From: Devosia sp.
Lineage (GTDB): Bacteria > Pseudomonadota > Alphaproteobacteria > Rhizobiales > Devosiaceae
Direction: 5' to 3'
Length of the DNA stretch: 64,000 bases
Assembly (NCBI RefSeq): GCF_028290625.1
Contig: NZ_JAQGJM010000001.1
Location: forward strand, 62,001 to 126,000
Each line of letters opens with the position of its first letter. The first letter of the stretch is position 1. Below are positions 18,441 through 27,338 of this stretch, one piece after another. The notes below the pieces were generated by a model that was given only the letters and a program-made list of their open reading frames with translations, was not told where the DNA came from and ran no database searches. A program made the position numbers and the translations under genes.

Positions 18441-19711
18441 GGCGGGGCCCTGCGGGTTCAGAAGGCCTCCCTGCCGCTTGTCAAAATGTCGCCTCGTCTC
18501 CGCGACAGCTATCCGGACATGAAGCGGCAGCCTCGCACCAAGCGGCGGCTCTCGGCTCCAGCTTTGGAGCGAGCCGGAGAGCAACAGGGTCAGTTTTGGG
18601 GAAGATCCAGAATAAATAGCTGGTGCGACTGCCTTATGTCCCTCTTCAGAGCGTTAAAGGCATTGAGCAGGCGCATTCGTTGGTGCCCCTCTAGCAGAAA
18701 GGGGACGTCGACCGCAGTTTGCTCAGGGACGCTGCGCCGACGCGGCCCGCTGACTTTGGCCGGTGGCGAAAGCTCAGTGGACGCAGGCTCGCCCAGTCTG
18801 CGGGCCGCACAGTGCTTCGCGTCCGTCGCGGTTGCTAACTTCGTCGCGGCGGCCGGAACGGACCAATTCCTAGTCTTTCAGGAGCCCCGCAATCTCACCG
18901 GCCCGGGTTTGTCGACATCAGCGATTTGATGAAGCCGGCCGTGCTCAAGCAGATATTGGAGGGCGCGGTTTCGGTTCGGCGATTTGAGCAGAAAATGTTG
19001 ATTACCGCATCGTAGTCGTGACGGAGCTTGGTCACGAGCGGGTCAACGCCCTGAGCGAGCAAGGCCCCCAGCCATTCGCGATCGCTGAAATTCGACAAAC
19101 CGAATTTGAAGCGAGCATCCGCCGTCAAGTGCCCCAGAGCTTTCGCTAAAAGTCCACCGAATGGCCACGGCAATAGCTGCAAAAATGGTTGGTGGCCAAG
19201 CGAGTGAAGCAATTCTCCTGCCTGGCTTTTTCAGCCCGTTAGCACGGCGGAGCAAAAGAAGACGTGGGATGGTCATCTAGTTCAGCGCAGCGCAGGTGGT
19301 TGCCGAGTTGGGAGCCGCGCCGCTTCATTCCGCGCGGCAGCAGTTGGAAAAGGTAGGGCGCGAACTTAAGCCGACCGCGACAACAGGCGACTTGCTTCGA
19401 CCCGGCAACGTCGCCATGCCAAAGCACGCAACTGTTTCTAAGCAAACGGCTATATTGTCTCCGACGGAGACTATGGACAGGTCAAGCAAATTTGACTCTG
19501 CCTGTCCACTAGGAGTCCTTTTGACGAATGGGGCCCTAAGATTAGTGTATGTCCATCAGGCCACATTTGGATGGGGCCAGTGGGGCGTCCAGGCTTGGGT
19601 GCGCGATGGCCAGCAACTCAATTCGCCAGGCAGCCTCAATCTGGACTTGTTCGACGTATTGGCTCATTAGCGTTTTCGCATAGGCTCCGGTAGAGACACA
19701 AAGAGGACGCG
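18441..19711. other. gene-poor interval
   Basis: About 1.3 kb with no gene that can be supported. A minus-strand frame (18895-19212, 105 codons) and a plus-strand frame (19296-19670, 124 codons) are open but show no recognisable domain and no good ribosome binding site; both may be chance frames or decayed genes. No terminator with a T-run was seen directly after the micropeptide gene. Confidence 0.45.
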
Positions 19712-20167
19712 ATGCGGAAATACTTCATAGCACTGGCGCTGACCGTCACCATTTCAAGCTGCTCCGGCTACAATATCAATCGAATGCAATTCTCGAACGA
19801 TGCTGTCCCTTTTCCCGACAACTATCAGGTAGAAGCGGCGCGCGCGGTGGCGGCAGGTCACGGCAATCTATCACTAGCGCAAGTTTCTCGTCCGCAAGCG
19901 GTTGTCGGTGAAAATGCCTTTGGACCAAAGAGATGGTATTCCTGCGTCAGCGGCCTACCGGCGCCATCCAGAAATCCGAAGAGTCTGCCCAATATCGAGG
20001 ACGCGGTAGGAGGTCTGACTGGTTCAACGCCCGGCGTGTACTACGCAGTTCTGTTCTTCTCGGCGGAAGGCCGCCGCCCATCGGTGAAAACCGGCTTTGA
20101 TAGCCAACTCTGCCAGGGCGCTGCATACGAACCTATCACCACCGCCGTTCCCGTTACGCAAGGATGA
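19712..20167 (+). CDS. putative small lipoprotein of unknown function
   Basis: A 151-residue product with a classic lipoprotein signal: MRKYFIALALTVTISSCSG, in which TISSC forms the lipobox and Cys17 would be lipidated. The mature part has no domain I recognise; it contains three more Cys residues, including WYSCVSGLP and SQLCQG, which might form disulphides in the periplasm. AGAGGACGC ending 1 bp before the ATG gives a plausible ribosome binding site. It stands alone between gene-poor stretches, so no operon context guides the role. Confidence 0.7.
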   Translation: MRKYFIALALTVTISSCSGYNINRMQFSNDAVPFPDNYQVEAARAVAAGHGNLSLAQVSRPQAVVGENAFGPKRWYSCVSGLPAPSRNPKSLPNIEDAVGGLTGSTPGVYYAVLFFSAEGRRPSVKTGFDSQLCQGAAYEPITTAVPVTQG

Positions 20168-20586
20168 CGCCCTCCCGCCCGATGCGCGTTGGGTTAGGGC
20201 GAAATACGCCGTTGCCGGTCTATCGTCTGGTGCACGTTCCGGCTCGGTTCAACTGGTCGATCCGCGGGAGGCCGTATCGTGACGACATTGGAAACGTACC
20301 AGACCCCCAAACGCCTCTAGTACTCCAGCGAGGAATAACCGAATGCCTGATAGCGCGCTGGCGCTGGTGGAGTGTATGGGAGCTTTGTAGGAAGTTACTC
20401 CAGTCGTAAATGCATACAACGGCGGAGCATCTTCCAATATACTCTTTGGTGATTGGCCGGTTGAGGACCCACTTAATGGTGCCGGTTGCTCGATTGCGGT
20501 TGTCCCGGTGCGTGGTGAAGTACCTTGGATCTCACTCTGATGCAGACTGGTTCGAGGTTGATGTGGGAGACGTCTTGAAAAAGAAG
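20168..20586. other. interval without recognisable gene
   Basis: About 420 bp after the lipoprotein gene with only short, motif-free open frames. It runs into a GntR-like fragment starting near 20587. Confidence 0.4.
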
Positions 20587-20700
20587 ATCGCTGTTTCCGA
20601 GCCGCTCGCGGCACGCATCCAGGACGAAATCCGTAGCGGTGCTCTCGGCCCAGGAGCTCATTTGACGGCTCAAGGACTAGCGGACCGTTTTGCCGTGCAA
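20587..20700 (+). pseudogene. GntR-family helix-turn-helix remnant
   Basis: About 38 codons matching the start of a GntR winged-helix domain: EPLAARIQDEIRSGALGPG then AHLTAQGLADRFAV, i.e. the first helix, the turn and the start of the recognition helix. The expected SRTPVREAL-like continuation is missing; after AVQS the frame loses similarity and stops at 20805, and no effector domain follows. It is therefore a truncated regulator fragment, embedded in a longer chance frame. No start codon can be assigned. Confidence 0.6.
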
Positions 20701-20849
20701 TCACTCTTCCCAGCTCTGGGAGGAGTTTACTTTGACGGCGTATCGCCACGTTTGGCGGACAGGGCGCCGCCCGCGGCCTTTTGTTGGGCGGCCAAACCAT
20801 CATAACGCACGGAGGTCGACGAAGTTCGAAAAGTTGCGCCCGTCATGGC

Positions 20850-21614
20850 CTAAGGCTGCGGCCTGAGCAGGTTGATGAAATTGTAAGCCGCCAGCGCGAT
20901 GACCACCAGGGCGACGATGCCTATCAGAACCCGCTGTGGAAGCACTCGGGCGAGAAGGCCAGCGAACGGGGCTGCCACAGCGCCACCGATGATCAGCCCA
21001 AGCATGATTTTTCCGTAACGACTGAAGTCGAGCGTGGCAATGAAGGTCATTGAAACCGCCAATGTCACAAAAAACTCCGACGCGCTGACCGACCCTATCG
21101 AATGGCGCGGTTCGTCGCCGCGGGCGATGAGGGTGGATGTGACCATGGGCCCAGCCTCCGCCACCGAGCGCGTCGAAAAATCCCCCACCGATGCCGATCG
21201 GAATGGAGCCGCCGATCGATTTCTGGTGGCAGGCCGTTCGAATTAGCCGATGCAGGATGAGCAATGCCATGACCGTGAGGTAGATGACGACGAAGTATTT
21301 CACGGCAACTCGGGCAGCCTGGTCAGCAGATAGGCGCCGATAACGCCTCCAATAATACCGGCAGGCGCCAGTCGCCGGAACAAGCGCCAGGCCACATTTT
21401 TATTCCAGACATGGGAGCCAGCAGCCAGGCCGGTGGTGACCATTTCGGCGGCATGGACGCTACCGCTGGCGATTGCCGGCGACGCACCGGTTGCTAGCAG
21501 CGCCGAGGTTGAAATCAGCCCATAGGCCATGCCTAACGCACCATCGATGAGCTGCGCCACAAAACCCAAAACGATGTAGATGCTCAGTTCCTCGAAATCC
21601 AAAACTGGCACCAT
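20850..21614 (-). pseudogene. TauE/SafE-family sulfite exporter-like permease, frameshifted
   Basis: The coding signal is continuous but split over three frames. The first half (21614-21300) encodes EELSIYIVLGFVAQLIDGAL, GMAYGLISTSALLATGASP and VHAAEMVTTGLAAGSHVWN, typical of TauE/SafE transporters. It ends at a TGA after RLPELP, while the adjacent frame continues VKYFVVIYLTVMALLILHR to GIGGGFFDALGGGGW near 21155. A second shift leads into GPMVTSTLIARGDEPR and the C-terminal half with further transmembrane segments, ending at 20850. Two frameshifts make it non-functional as read, unless they are sequencing errors. Such permeases move sulfite, sulfonates or related organic anions. Confidence 0.82.
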
Positions 21615-21905
21615 GCGAAGTGATGGCTGTGAGCCCCGCCATCGTCGAGGCTAAGCCGACTAGGTCATCTGACTGCGCCAGAATGGGCCAACCGGGGCAA
21701 ACGCGAGGGCCCATAATGCCATGAGTTGAAGGATTGCACCCGCCGCGTGGGGAGTACTCCCATGGTCCTGAGTTGCTGATAGTTTTCGGGCATGATCGTC
21801 CCCAAACGCCTCCGGCGGCGATGGGTTCCGGGACGCTCGAGCGTCGGTAGCAGGTGTCACTATCGAGGAAAATGGGTGGACTGCCTTGCCCAACTCTGGT
21901 CGTGG

Positions 21906-22667
21906 CTAGGCTTTCAGCCGATATCCGGTGCGGAATATCCAAGCGATGATGACGAGGCAGGCCGCCAGGAAGGCAAGGGTTATGCCCAGGCTGATGGCGA
22001 TGTTGACGTCGGCGATGCCATAAAAGCTCCAGCGAAAACCGCTGATCAGATAGACCACCGGGTTGAAGTACGAAACCGTCTGCCAGAACGGCGGCAGCAC
22101 GCTGAGCGAATAGAATGTGCCACCCAGGAAGGTGAGCGGCGTGATGATCAGCAGCGGCACGGTCTGCAATTGCTCCATACCCTTGGCCAGGATGCCGATG
22201 ATGAAGCCGACCAGGCTGAAGGTAACGGCCGTCAACACGAGAAACAGCAGCATCCACACGGGATGATCGATGCGCAGCGGTACGAAGAACCCAGCTGTGG
22301 CGAGGACTAGCACGCCCAGGATCAGGGACTTGGTCGCAGCCGCTCCCACATAGCCGATGACGATCTCGAGATAGGAAACCGGCGCCGACAGCAATTCGTA
22401 GATAGTTCCCAAAAACTTGGGAAAGAAGATCCCGAACGAGCCGTTGGACACGCTCTGCGTCAGGATCATCAGCATGATCAGCCCGGGCACGATGAAGGCG
22501 CCGTAGCTGACCCCTTCGATCTCGGTGATGCGCGAACCGATGGCGGCTCCGAAGACGATGAAATACAGCGAGGTGGAGATCACCGGAGAAATGATCGACT
22601 GCAACGGCGTGCGGAAGGTGCGCGCCATTTCGAACTTGTAGATCGCCTTGATCGCCTCGAAATTCAT
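21906..22667 (-). CDS. ABC-2 type exporter permease (YadH-like)
   Basis: A 253-residue membrane protein with about six transmembrane helices in an ABC-2 membrane domain. Characteristic are [54 protein letters not shown] and the late [15 protein letters not shown] and [13 protein letters not shown]. The ATG overlaps the stop of the ATPase gene (4 bp), so the two are coupled and form a two-gene exporter in which the permease homodimerises with the ATPase. Substrate is unknown; the YadGH class is linked to lipid, polysaccharide or drug export. It is intact although flanked by pseudogenes. Confidence 0.92.
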   Translation of the reverse strand: MNFEAIKAIYKFEMARTFRTPLQSIISPVISTSLYFIVFGAAIGSRITEIEGVSYGAFIVPGLIMLMILTQSVSNGSFGIFFPKFLGTIYELLSAPVSYLEIVIGYVGAAATKSLILGVLVLATAGFFVPLRIDHPVWMLLFLVLTAVTFSLVGFIIGILAKGMEQLQTVPLLIITPLTFLGGTFYSLSVLPPFWQTVSYFNPVVYLISGFRWSFYGIADVNIAISLGITLAFLAACLVIIAWIFRTGYRLKA

Positions 22668-23590
22668 CGCCCGTCCCTCACCAAATCGACGAAAATCTCT
22701 TCCAGCGAACTCTGCGTGGTCTGCAGGTCCTTGAACTGGATGCCGGTTCTGGCTAGGTCCGCCAGCAGCGTGCTGATGCCGAATCGCTCGCCCTGCGCAT
22801 CATAGGTGTAAGTCATGGCTGTCCCGTCCCCGGACAGCGCCAGCTGGTAGTCGGTAAGATCTGCGGGAATCGCGTCCAGCCGGTCCTGCAACTGCAGGAT
22901 CAGTTGCTTGCTGCCCAGCTTGCGCATCAGCTCGGATTTTTCTTCCACCAGGATCAGTTCGCCCTTGTGGATCACCCCGATGCGGTCGGCCATTTCCTCC
23001 GCCTCGGCGATGTAATGAGTGGTCAGGATAATGGTGACGCCCGAGCCGCGCAGGCGCCGCACCATGGCCCACATGTCCTTGCGCAGTTCGACGTCCACGC
23101 CCGCCGTGGGCTCGTCCAGGAACAGGATTTGGGGCTGGTGGCTGAGCGCCTTGGCAATCATGACACGCCGCTTCATGCCGCCCGAAAGCTGCATGATCTT
23201 GTTGTCTTTCTTGTCCCACAGCGTCAGGTCCCGAAGCACCTTCTCGATATGGGCCGGGTTTGGCTTCAGGCCAAACAGGCCACGGCTGTGCGAGACCGTT
23301 GCCCAGACCGTCTCGAAGGCATCGGTGGTCAGCTCCTGCGGCACAAGGCCGATCATCGAACGGGCGACGCGATAATCCTTGACGATATTGTGGCCATCGA
23401 CCGTAACGCTGCCCGAGGACGGGTTGACGATGCCGCAGACAATGCTGATAAGCGTGGTCTTGCCCGCGCCGTTCGGACCCAGCAATGCCAGGATTTCGCC
23501 ACGCCGGATGTCGAGGTCCAAATTCTTGAGCGCGACGAAATTGGGGCTGTAGGTCTTGGAAAGCCCGGATATGGAAATGATCGGCTGCAT
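22664..23590 (-). CDS. ABC-2 exporter ATP-binding protein (YadG-like)
   Basis: A 308-residue ABC ATPase. Walker [13 protein letters not shown] is near residue 38, the signature [16 protein letters not shown] near 140, Walker [13 protein letters not shown] near 160, and the switch His in [12 protein letters not shown] near 195. The C-terminal extension past residue 220 (about 90 residues) is usual for ABC-2 ATPases. It powers the adjacent permease. Promoter elements were not clearly seen; a repeated CGTGATCA element lies about 40-60 bp upstream. Confidence 0.93.
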   Translation of the reverse strand: MQPIISISGLSKTYSPNFVALKNLDLDIRRGEILALLGPNGAGKTTLISIVCGIVNPSSGSVTVDGHNIVKDYRVARSMIGLVPQELTTDAFETVWATVSHSRGLFGLKPNPAHIEKVLRDLTLWDKKDNKIMQLSGGMKRRVMIAKALSHQPQILFLDEPTAGVDVELRKDMWAMVRRLRGSGVTIILTTHYIAEAEEMADRIGVIHKGELILVEEKSELMRKLGSKQLILQLQDRLDAIPADLTDYQLALSGDGTAMTYTYDAQGERFGISTLLADLARTGIQFKDLQTTQSSLEEIFVDLVRDGR

Positions 23591-23997
23591 CCAGCGTTCT
23601 CCTCAGGCGCGGCCGACGGCTATGCGTCGCTCGTGATCACTGCGCCGTGATCATGTGAGGTGGAAGTCTTGAAAAACAAGGCGCGGATAGCCCATGACGT
23701 GAGCTATTTGTGCCCCACCGACAGAGAACTGCTCGACCACCCCGTTGCCCAGGCGTGTATCGTAGGATGCGATAGGCTTTGTGCAGGCGCACCAGAAAAC
23801 GCAGTGTTTTCAGGCTCGTAGCTAATCTTGAAGGGGTGGATATGGAGCGGGTGTGAAGGGAATGATACCTGTCAGTTTATGCAGCAAAATCAGTATATTG
23901 TCTGGTTTTTTCATCCTCAGGGACAGCGGCATCCCATTAGCGGACAACCGGATGGCCGCGTGAAGCGGCATAGCTGCGCCAATGGCGGCCTTGCGCA
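23591..23997. other. intergenic region upstream of ABC-2 operon
   Basis: About 400 bp without a gene. It contains the 5' leader of the minus-strand ABC-2 operon. Two copies of CGTGATCA (about 23631 and 23646), each built on the palindrome TGATCA, lie 40-60 bp from the ATPase start and could be a regulator site; this is weak evidence. Confidence 0.4.
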
Positions 23998-24840
23998 TTA
24001 TTTGCGGCGGACAAGTGCCTGCTTGTCGCCAGGTGTCATGCCAAAGGCGTTGCGGAAGGCACGATAGAATGTCGCAAGGCTGTCGATCCCGTAGGAATGA
24101 GCGACCTCGATGATAGATAGCCGCGGTTCGGTTTCAAACAGGCGGAACGCTTGCACCATTCGCAGGTCTGTCAACGTTCGCGAGAATGACCGGCCGCTCG
24201 GTTCGAACAGCAGGTGAAGTTGGCGCAGCGAAACGCCCAGTTCGTTCGCCACGCTGCCAGGCGACAGTCCGTATCTGGGCAAGTCGCGGGCCATGATTTC
24301 GCGGGCGACGCGAAACAGACCTGATCGCAGGGCGGCGCGGCTTTCCGGTAGACCCAGCTCGAGCCGACCGCGCGAGCAATGACAACCAGGCGAGGTGCGT
24401 GACGGCGGTGTCAGCGTCTCCGAGGTCCTCGTGTGGATTGGTCACTGCATTGAACAGCGCCGCGATTGGCCTAGAGAAGCGGCCCAGCGCCGGGGAAGTC
24501 GTCGCCAGCATATTGTCCAGCTTCGCTTCAAGACCAATGTCGACGGTCAAGGGGATGCGCAGCATGCGATAATCGAAGCCATCCGCGCGTTCCGGATAGC
24601 AGGCATAGGGCGTGTCGGAATGGCTGAAGACCATGTCGCCGTCAACCACCCTTCGGGTGGCGCCGTCCTGAATTGAGCAGACTCCGGCGTTTCCCGGAAG
24701 CTGACCAAAACATGGCTTGATCATTTGGCCTGGGTGGTTAAAATCGATACCATGGTCCGGAAAAATTGGCCAGACATTTGCTGCAATCGCTACTCTTGCG
24801 GCTTCAACTCGTTCCGAGATGTGAAAAGGGTATCGATGAG
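23998..24840 (-). pseudogene. AraC-family transcriptional regulator, frameshifted and 5' truncated
   Basis: The N-terminal AraC-type ligand-binding region is read from about 24835 downward (FHISERVEAARVAIAANVW, then DGDMVFSHSDTPYACY) to LAWLSLLAR near 24360. There the frame breaks: similarity continues in another frame as LGLPESRAALRSGLFRVARE into an intact C-terminal double helix-turn-helix, with SPGSVANELGVSLRQLHLLF and VAHSYGIDSLATFYRAFRNA, ending FGMTPGDKQ at 23998. One single-base change near 24355 explains the break. No convincing start codon remains because the 5' end meets a LacI-type fragment at about 24836, probably a recombination junction. Confidence 0.8.
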
Positions 24841-25190
24841 ACCCACGATACGGATGTGGCACGCGTCGCCGGGGTGGGAACCAGCACGGTGACCCGGGTT
24901 GTACAGGGCCAAGGCTACGTGGCGGCCCCAACGCGCGCCGCAGTTTTTGCCGCCATCGAGCAGACCGGCTACCAGGTCAATTCGGTTGCCCGCAGCCTCA
25001 GCAGCGCAGTTTCGTCATCGGGCACTTGTTGCGATCGACAGTTCCCAATCCATTTTATCTGATGGTTGCCCGCGGCGTTGAGGATTTGGCCCAGACGCGC
25101 GGCTATACGGCACTGACCTACAATGTACAGGGCGAGGCTGAGGCAGAGCGCCGCGGAATCGAGACGTTCCTGAATTGGCGCGCCGATGCG
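24836..25190 (+). pseudogene. LacI-family regulator fragment, two frameshifts
   Basis: ATG 24836 begins MRPTI, then one missing base near 24851 shifts the frame to DVARVAGVGTSTVTRVVQG, the LacI helix-turn-helix, and YQVNSVARSLSS, the hinge. A second shift near 25005 leads to RSFVIGHLLRSTVPNPFYLM and RGVEDLAQTRGYTALTYNV of the periplasmic-binding-like sensor domain. Similarity stops after WRADA near 25190, where a sugar-isomerase tail begins. At most a third of a LacI protein is present; it cannot be functional. Confidence 0.78.
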
Positions 25191-25419
25191 TATCGACATC
25201 ACTCCGGCCTCCGGGCCCCGCAGCGAGTTTGTCGAGCCGGACAGAGGTCTCGTCTTTGTTGACGATCAGGCCGAAACGATAGCGCAGCTGCGAGAAATCC
25301 GAGCTGCCGGCTACGATGGATATGTTTCCTTCGAACCATTCAGTCCCGGCGTGCAGACCGATCCCGATCTGCCGGCCAGACTTCGCGCAAGCCTGGACTT
25401 CGTCTCGGGTGCGGCGTGA
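25187..25419 (+). pseudogene. sugar phosphate isomerase/epimerase, C-terminal fragment
   Basis: About 75 codons that read as the last beta-alpha units of a TIM-barrel sugar phosphate isomerase/epimerase (AP-endonuclease 2 fold): RGLVFVDDQAETIAQLREI, then GYDGYVSFEPFSPGVQ with the metal-binding Glu in SFEPF, and a closing ARLRASLDFVSGAA. The rest of the barrel is absent because the sequence joins a LacI fragment directly upstream. Sugar isomerases and LacI regulators often share operons, so a deletion within one catabolic operon could have joined them. Confidence 0.72.
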
Positions 25420-25506
25420 AGCGGGAGCCGCCCAGGCCTTTGGCCTACTCGGCGGTGGTAAGCGCTCGCTCTGCCCAGTTCGAACCTTGCCACCGCGGAG
25501 TAGGCC

Positions 25507-25722
25507 ATGCCGCCAGTCCGAATTGATGTCGTTAGGGCGCGCAGTCAGGCTGAACTCGCCCAACTCACGCGGACGTTGCATGAAGCCATGATCGCCGCAT
25601 TCGATGTGCAGGTGCGGAACCGATTTCGTATATGTGACATATACACGAAAGTTGGAAATTTGATGTGCCGGCACCTGGGCCTTTGGCCCAAAGCGGGCGT
25701 TGCCATGACGTGGCGCAACTGA
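25507..25722 (+). pseudogene. tautomerase-family N-terminal fragment
   Basis: MPPVRIDVVRARSQAELAQL and LHEAMIAAFDVQVRNRF resemble the start of a 4-oxalocrotonate tautomerase-like protein, in which Pro2 (exposed after Met removal) is the catalytic base. After about residue 45 the sequence (ICDIYTKVGNL onward) loses similarity, so only the first third to half of the usual subunit-duplicated form is present. The frame itself is open for 71 codons. It sits in a run of damaged genes; a short functional product is unlikely but not excluded. Confidence 0.55.
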
Positions 25723-25771
25723 GACAGTGTGGTAGTAGGCCCCAGGAAATGAAGCATGCGTCTGACGTGGA

Positions 25772-26142
25772 GTGGAACCTACCGCGACTGATCTCTATGT
25801 TGGCGTTTATGTCCGCAACTGCGCCATCGCGACGGCATGGTACAGTAGCCTGCTCGGTGAACCGTCTTATGTGGCGTCCGAAACTGAGGTGGTGTGGGAG
25901 TTCCCTGAGCATCGTATCTCGCGATGGAAGAGGACGCCGAGCACGCCGGTCACTCCGTGGTGACGGTTTTTATGGACGATTTCGACGATCGGATGGCGAC
26001 GATCGCCTCGCAAGGGTTGGAGCCATCCATCCGGGGGACGTACCGCAACGGAATTCGCAAGGCGCTCTTTCACGATCCCGATGCCAATGAAATCGGCTTT
26101 GGTGGTCCACCGATCCCGACCGGCGCTCCTCCATTTCTATGA
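25772..26142 (+). pseudogene. glyoxalase/VOC-family protein, frameshifted
   Basis: The first half (from GTG 25772) gives TDLYVGVYVRNCAIATAWYS and LLGEPSYVASETEVVWEF, the opening beta-alpha-beta module of a vicinal-oxygen-chelate protein. Near 25912-25920 the frame changes; the second half reads YLAMEEDAEHAGHSVVTVFM then KALFHDPDANEIGFGG, the module with the typical DPDGNxIE-like metal-binding Glu. Together they would make a roughly 120-residue VOC protein of normal length, so a single indel inactivated it. Confidence 0.78.
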
Positions 26143-26536
26143 CTTGCTATCTACTCCCGTGGCGCCTTTTCATGGGCCGCATCTGGCGCAAAGCCGACAT
26201 CGCCTAACGACAAGGGATGGCCGCTTTTGGAAATCCGCTAGTGGTCCCTGAACGTTGGCCATGGGGTCGGGAGTTGTCAGTCTACAAAGCGCCGATTGCG
26301 ACCGTTCCTTGGCCCGGTGCGACGTCCCAAAGCTGCCGGTCCGCCAATTTGCTGGCAAAGTCTGCAATGGGGTGAAAACGGACCGTCCGCTTCTAGGCAG
26401 CAGTTCCGGTGAGCGGACGCTTGGAGGATCGACAGCGCCGGAGCCGATAGCGGACGAACAAACCGCCTTACATAAGCATCCGCTTTCGGCATGGGCCGGC
26501 GCGACCGAAACGCCTGGTCGCGCCCTTCGCTGCCTC
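26143..26536. other. interval without recognisable gene
   Basis: About 390 bp between the VOC pseudogene and the 3' end of the hydrolase gene. Only short motif-free open frames occur on either strand. Confidence 0.45.
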
Positions 26537-27196
26537 TTACGCCGCCCGTGAGGGTGAAGCGGTAGTGCGGTCCTGGAGACCGCCGATCATCTCCGCTACC
26601 GTTAGCACCTTCGCGGTCGAACAGGCCAATACGACGAGCGTCGCATGATGGACCTCGGCATTGGGCATCGCGCCATAGCCTCGATCCGGATAGTCGTAAG
26701 TTGCCGTCGCGTCCGACAGGAACAGTACGTCATAGTTGCGGAACAGCGCATCACGAGCGGTCGACAGGCAGCAGTTCTCCGTGGTGGTGCCCGAGATGAT
26801 CACCGTATCGATCTGCCACTCGCGAAGAATGATATCCAGATCCGTACCGAAGAACGCGCTGTAGCGATGCTTCTTGATGATATGCTCACCGGGGGCGGGC
26901 ATCACATCGGGGTAGATATCAACGCCGGCCGTGCCATCGACGAGTGCGTTGTGGGTCGCAATACGCGCGTCGAGCTCCTTGAAATTGCCGAGGTCGGACC
27001 CGTCCGGCCGGTGGACATGGGCCGTATATATCACACGAATACCGGCGCCACGGCAGGCGTCCAGCGAAGCGGCAAGCGTGGGCACCATTGCGCGCGCTGC
27101 CGGGGTTTCCATCGGCGCTCCCTCAGCGACGAAGTCGTTCTGCATATCGACAACGATCATGACGGTGCGGGCAGGGTCGATCTGTTCAAGCTTCAC
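26537..27196 (-). CDS. isochorismatase-family cysteine hydrolase
   Basis: A 219-residue alpha/beta hydrolase of the isochorismatase/nicotinamidase superfamily. The catalytic triad is visible: Asp17 in VVDMQNDF, Lys109 in KKHRYSAF, and Cys142 in GTTTENCCLSTARDA. Start GTG 27196 is chosen because GAGGAGG lies just upstream and the catalytic Asp then falls at the usual distance; a longer frame to 27325 has no similarity. Members hydrolyse amides (nicotinamide, N-carbamoyl compounds, biuret, ureidoacrylate) or isochorismate; the substrate is not clear, but the TTTxNCC form is common in amidases. It is divergent from a winged-helix/TPR regulator 142 bp away. Confidence 0.9.
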   Translation of the reverse strand: MKLEQIDPARTVMIVVDMQNDFVAEGAPMETPAARAMVPTLAASLDACRGAGIRVIYTAHVHRPDGSDLGNFKELDARIATHNALVDGTAGVDIYPDVMPAPGEHIIKKHRYSAFFGTDLDIILREWQIDTVIISGTTTENCCLSTARDALFRNYDVLFLSDATATYDYPDRGYGAMPNAEVHHATLVVLACSTAKVLTVAEMIGGLQDRTTASPSRAA

Positions 27197-27270
27197 AATT
27201 TCCTCCTCAGTTCTGCAGCGGCCCAATGGCCTACCGAAGTCTGAGACTAAGCTGATCCATGGCCGAAGAC

Positions 27271-27297
27271 CTTGAGAGCGTCTTGATTTACTCTTGA
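27271..27297 (+). promoter_or_regulatory. three CTTGA direct repeats at 11-bp spacing
   Basis: CTTGA occurs at 27271, 27282 and 27293, exactly one helical turn apart, between the divergent hydrolase and winged-helix regulator genes. Tandem direct repeats at 10-11 bp are how OmpR-type winged-helix proteins bind DNA, and the regulator gene begins 42 bp after the last copy. Autoregulation and control of the hydrolase are inferred. Confidence 0.5.
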
Positions 27298-27338
27298 GAA
27301 GCACGTGATATTGCGCCGGGCGCATCGGGGCGTTGAAA

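Noticed and set aside
18895..19212. Minus-strand frame of 105 codons in the gene-poor interval
   Set aside because: No recognisable domain, no ribosome binding site and no partner; cannot be told from chance.
20410..20805. Full 131-codon frame as an intact GntR-type gene
   Set aside because: Only about 38 codons in the middle match a GntR domain; the helix-turn-helix is cut off and no effector domain exists.
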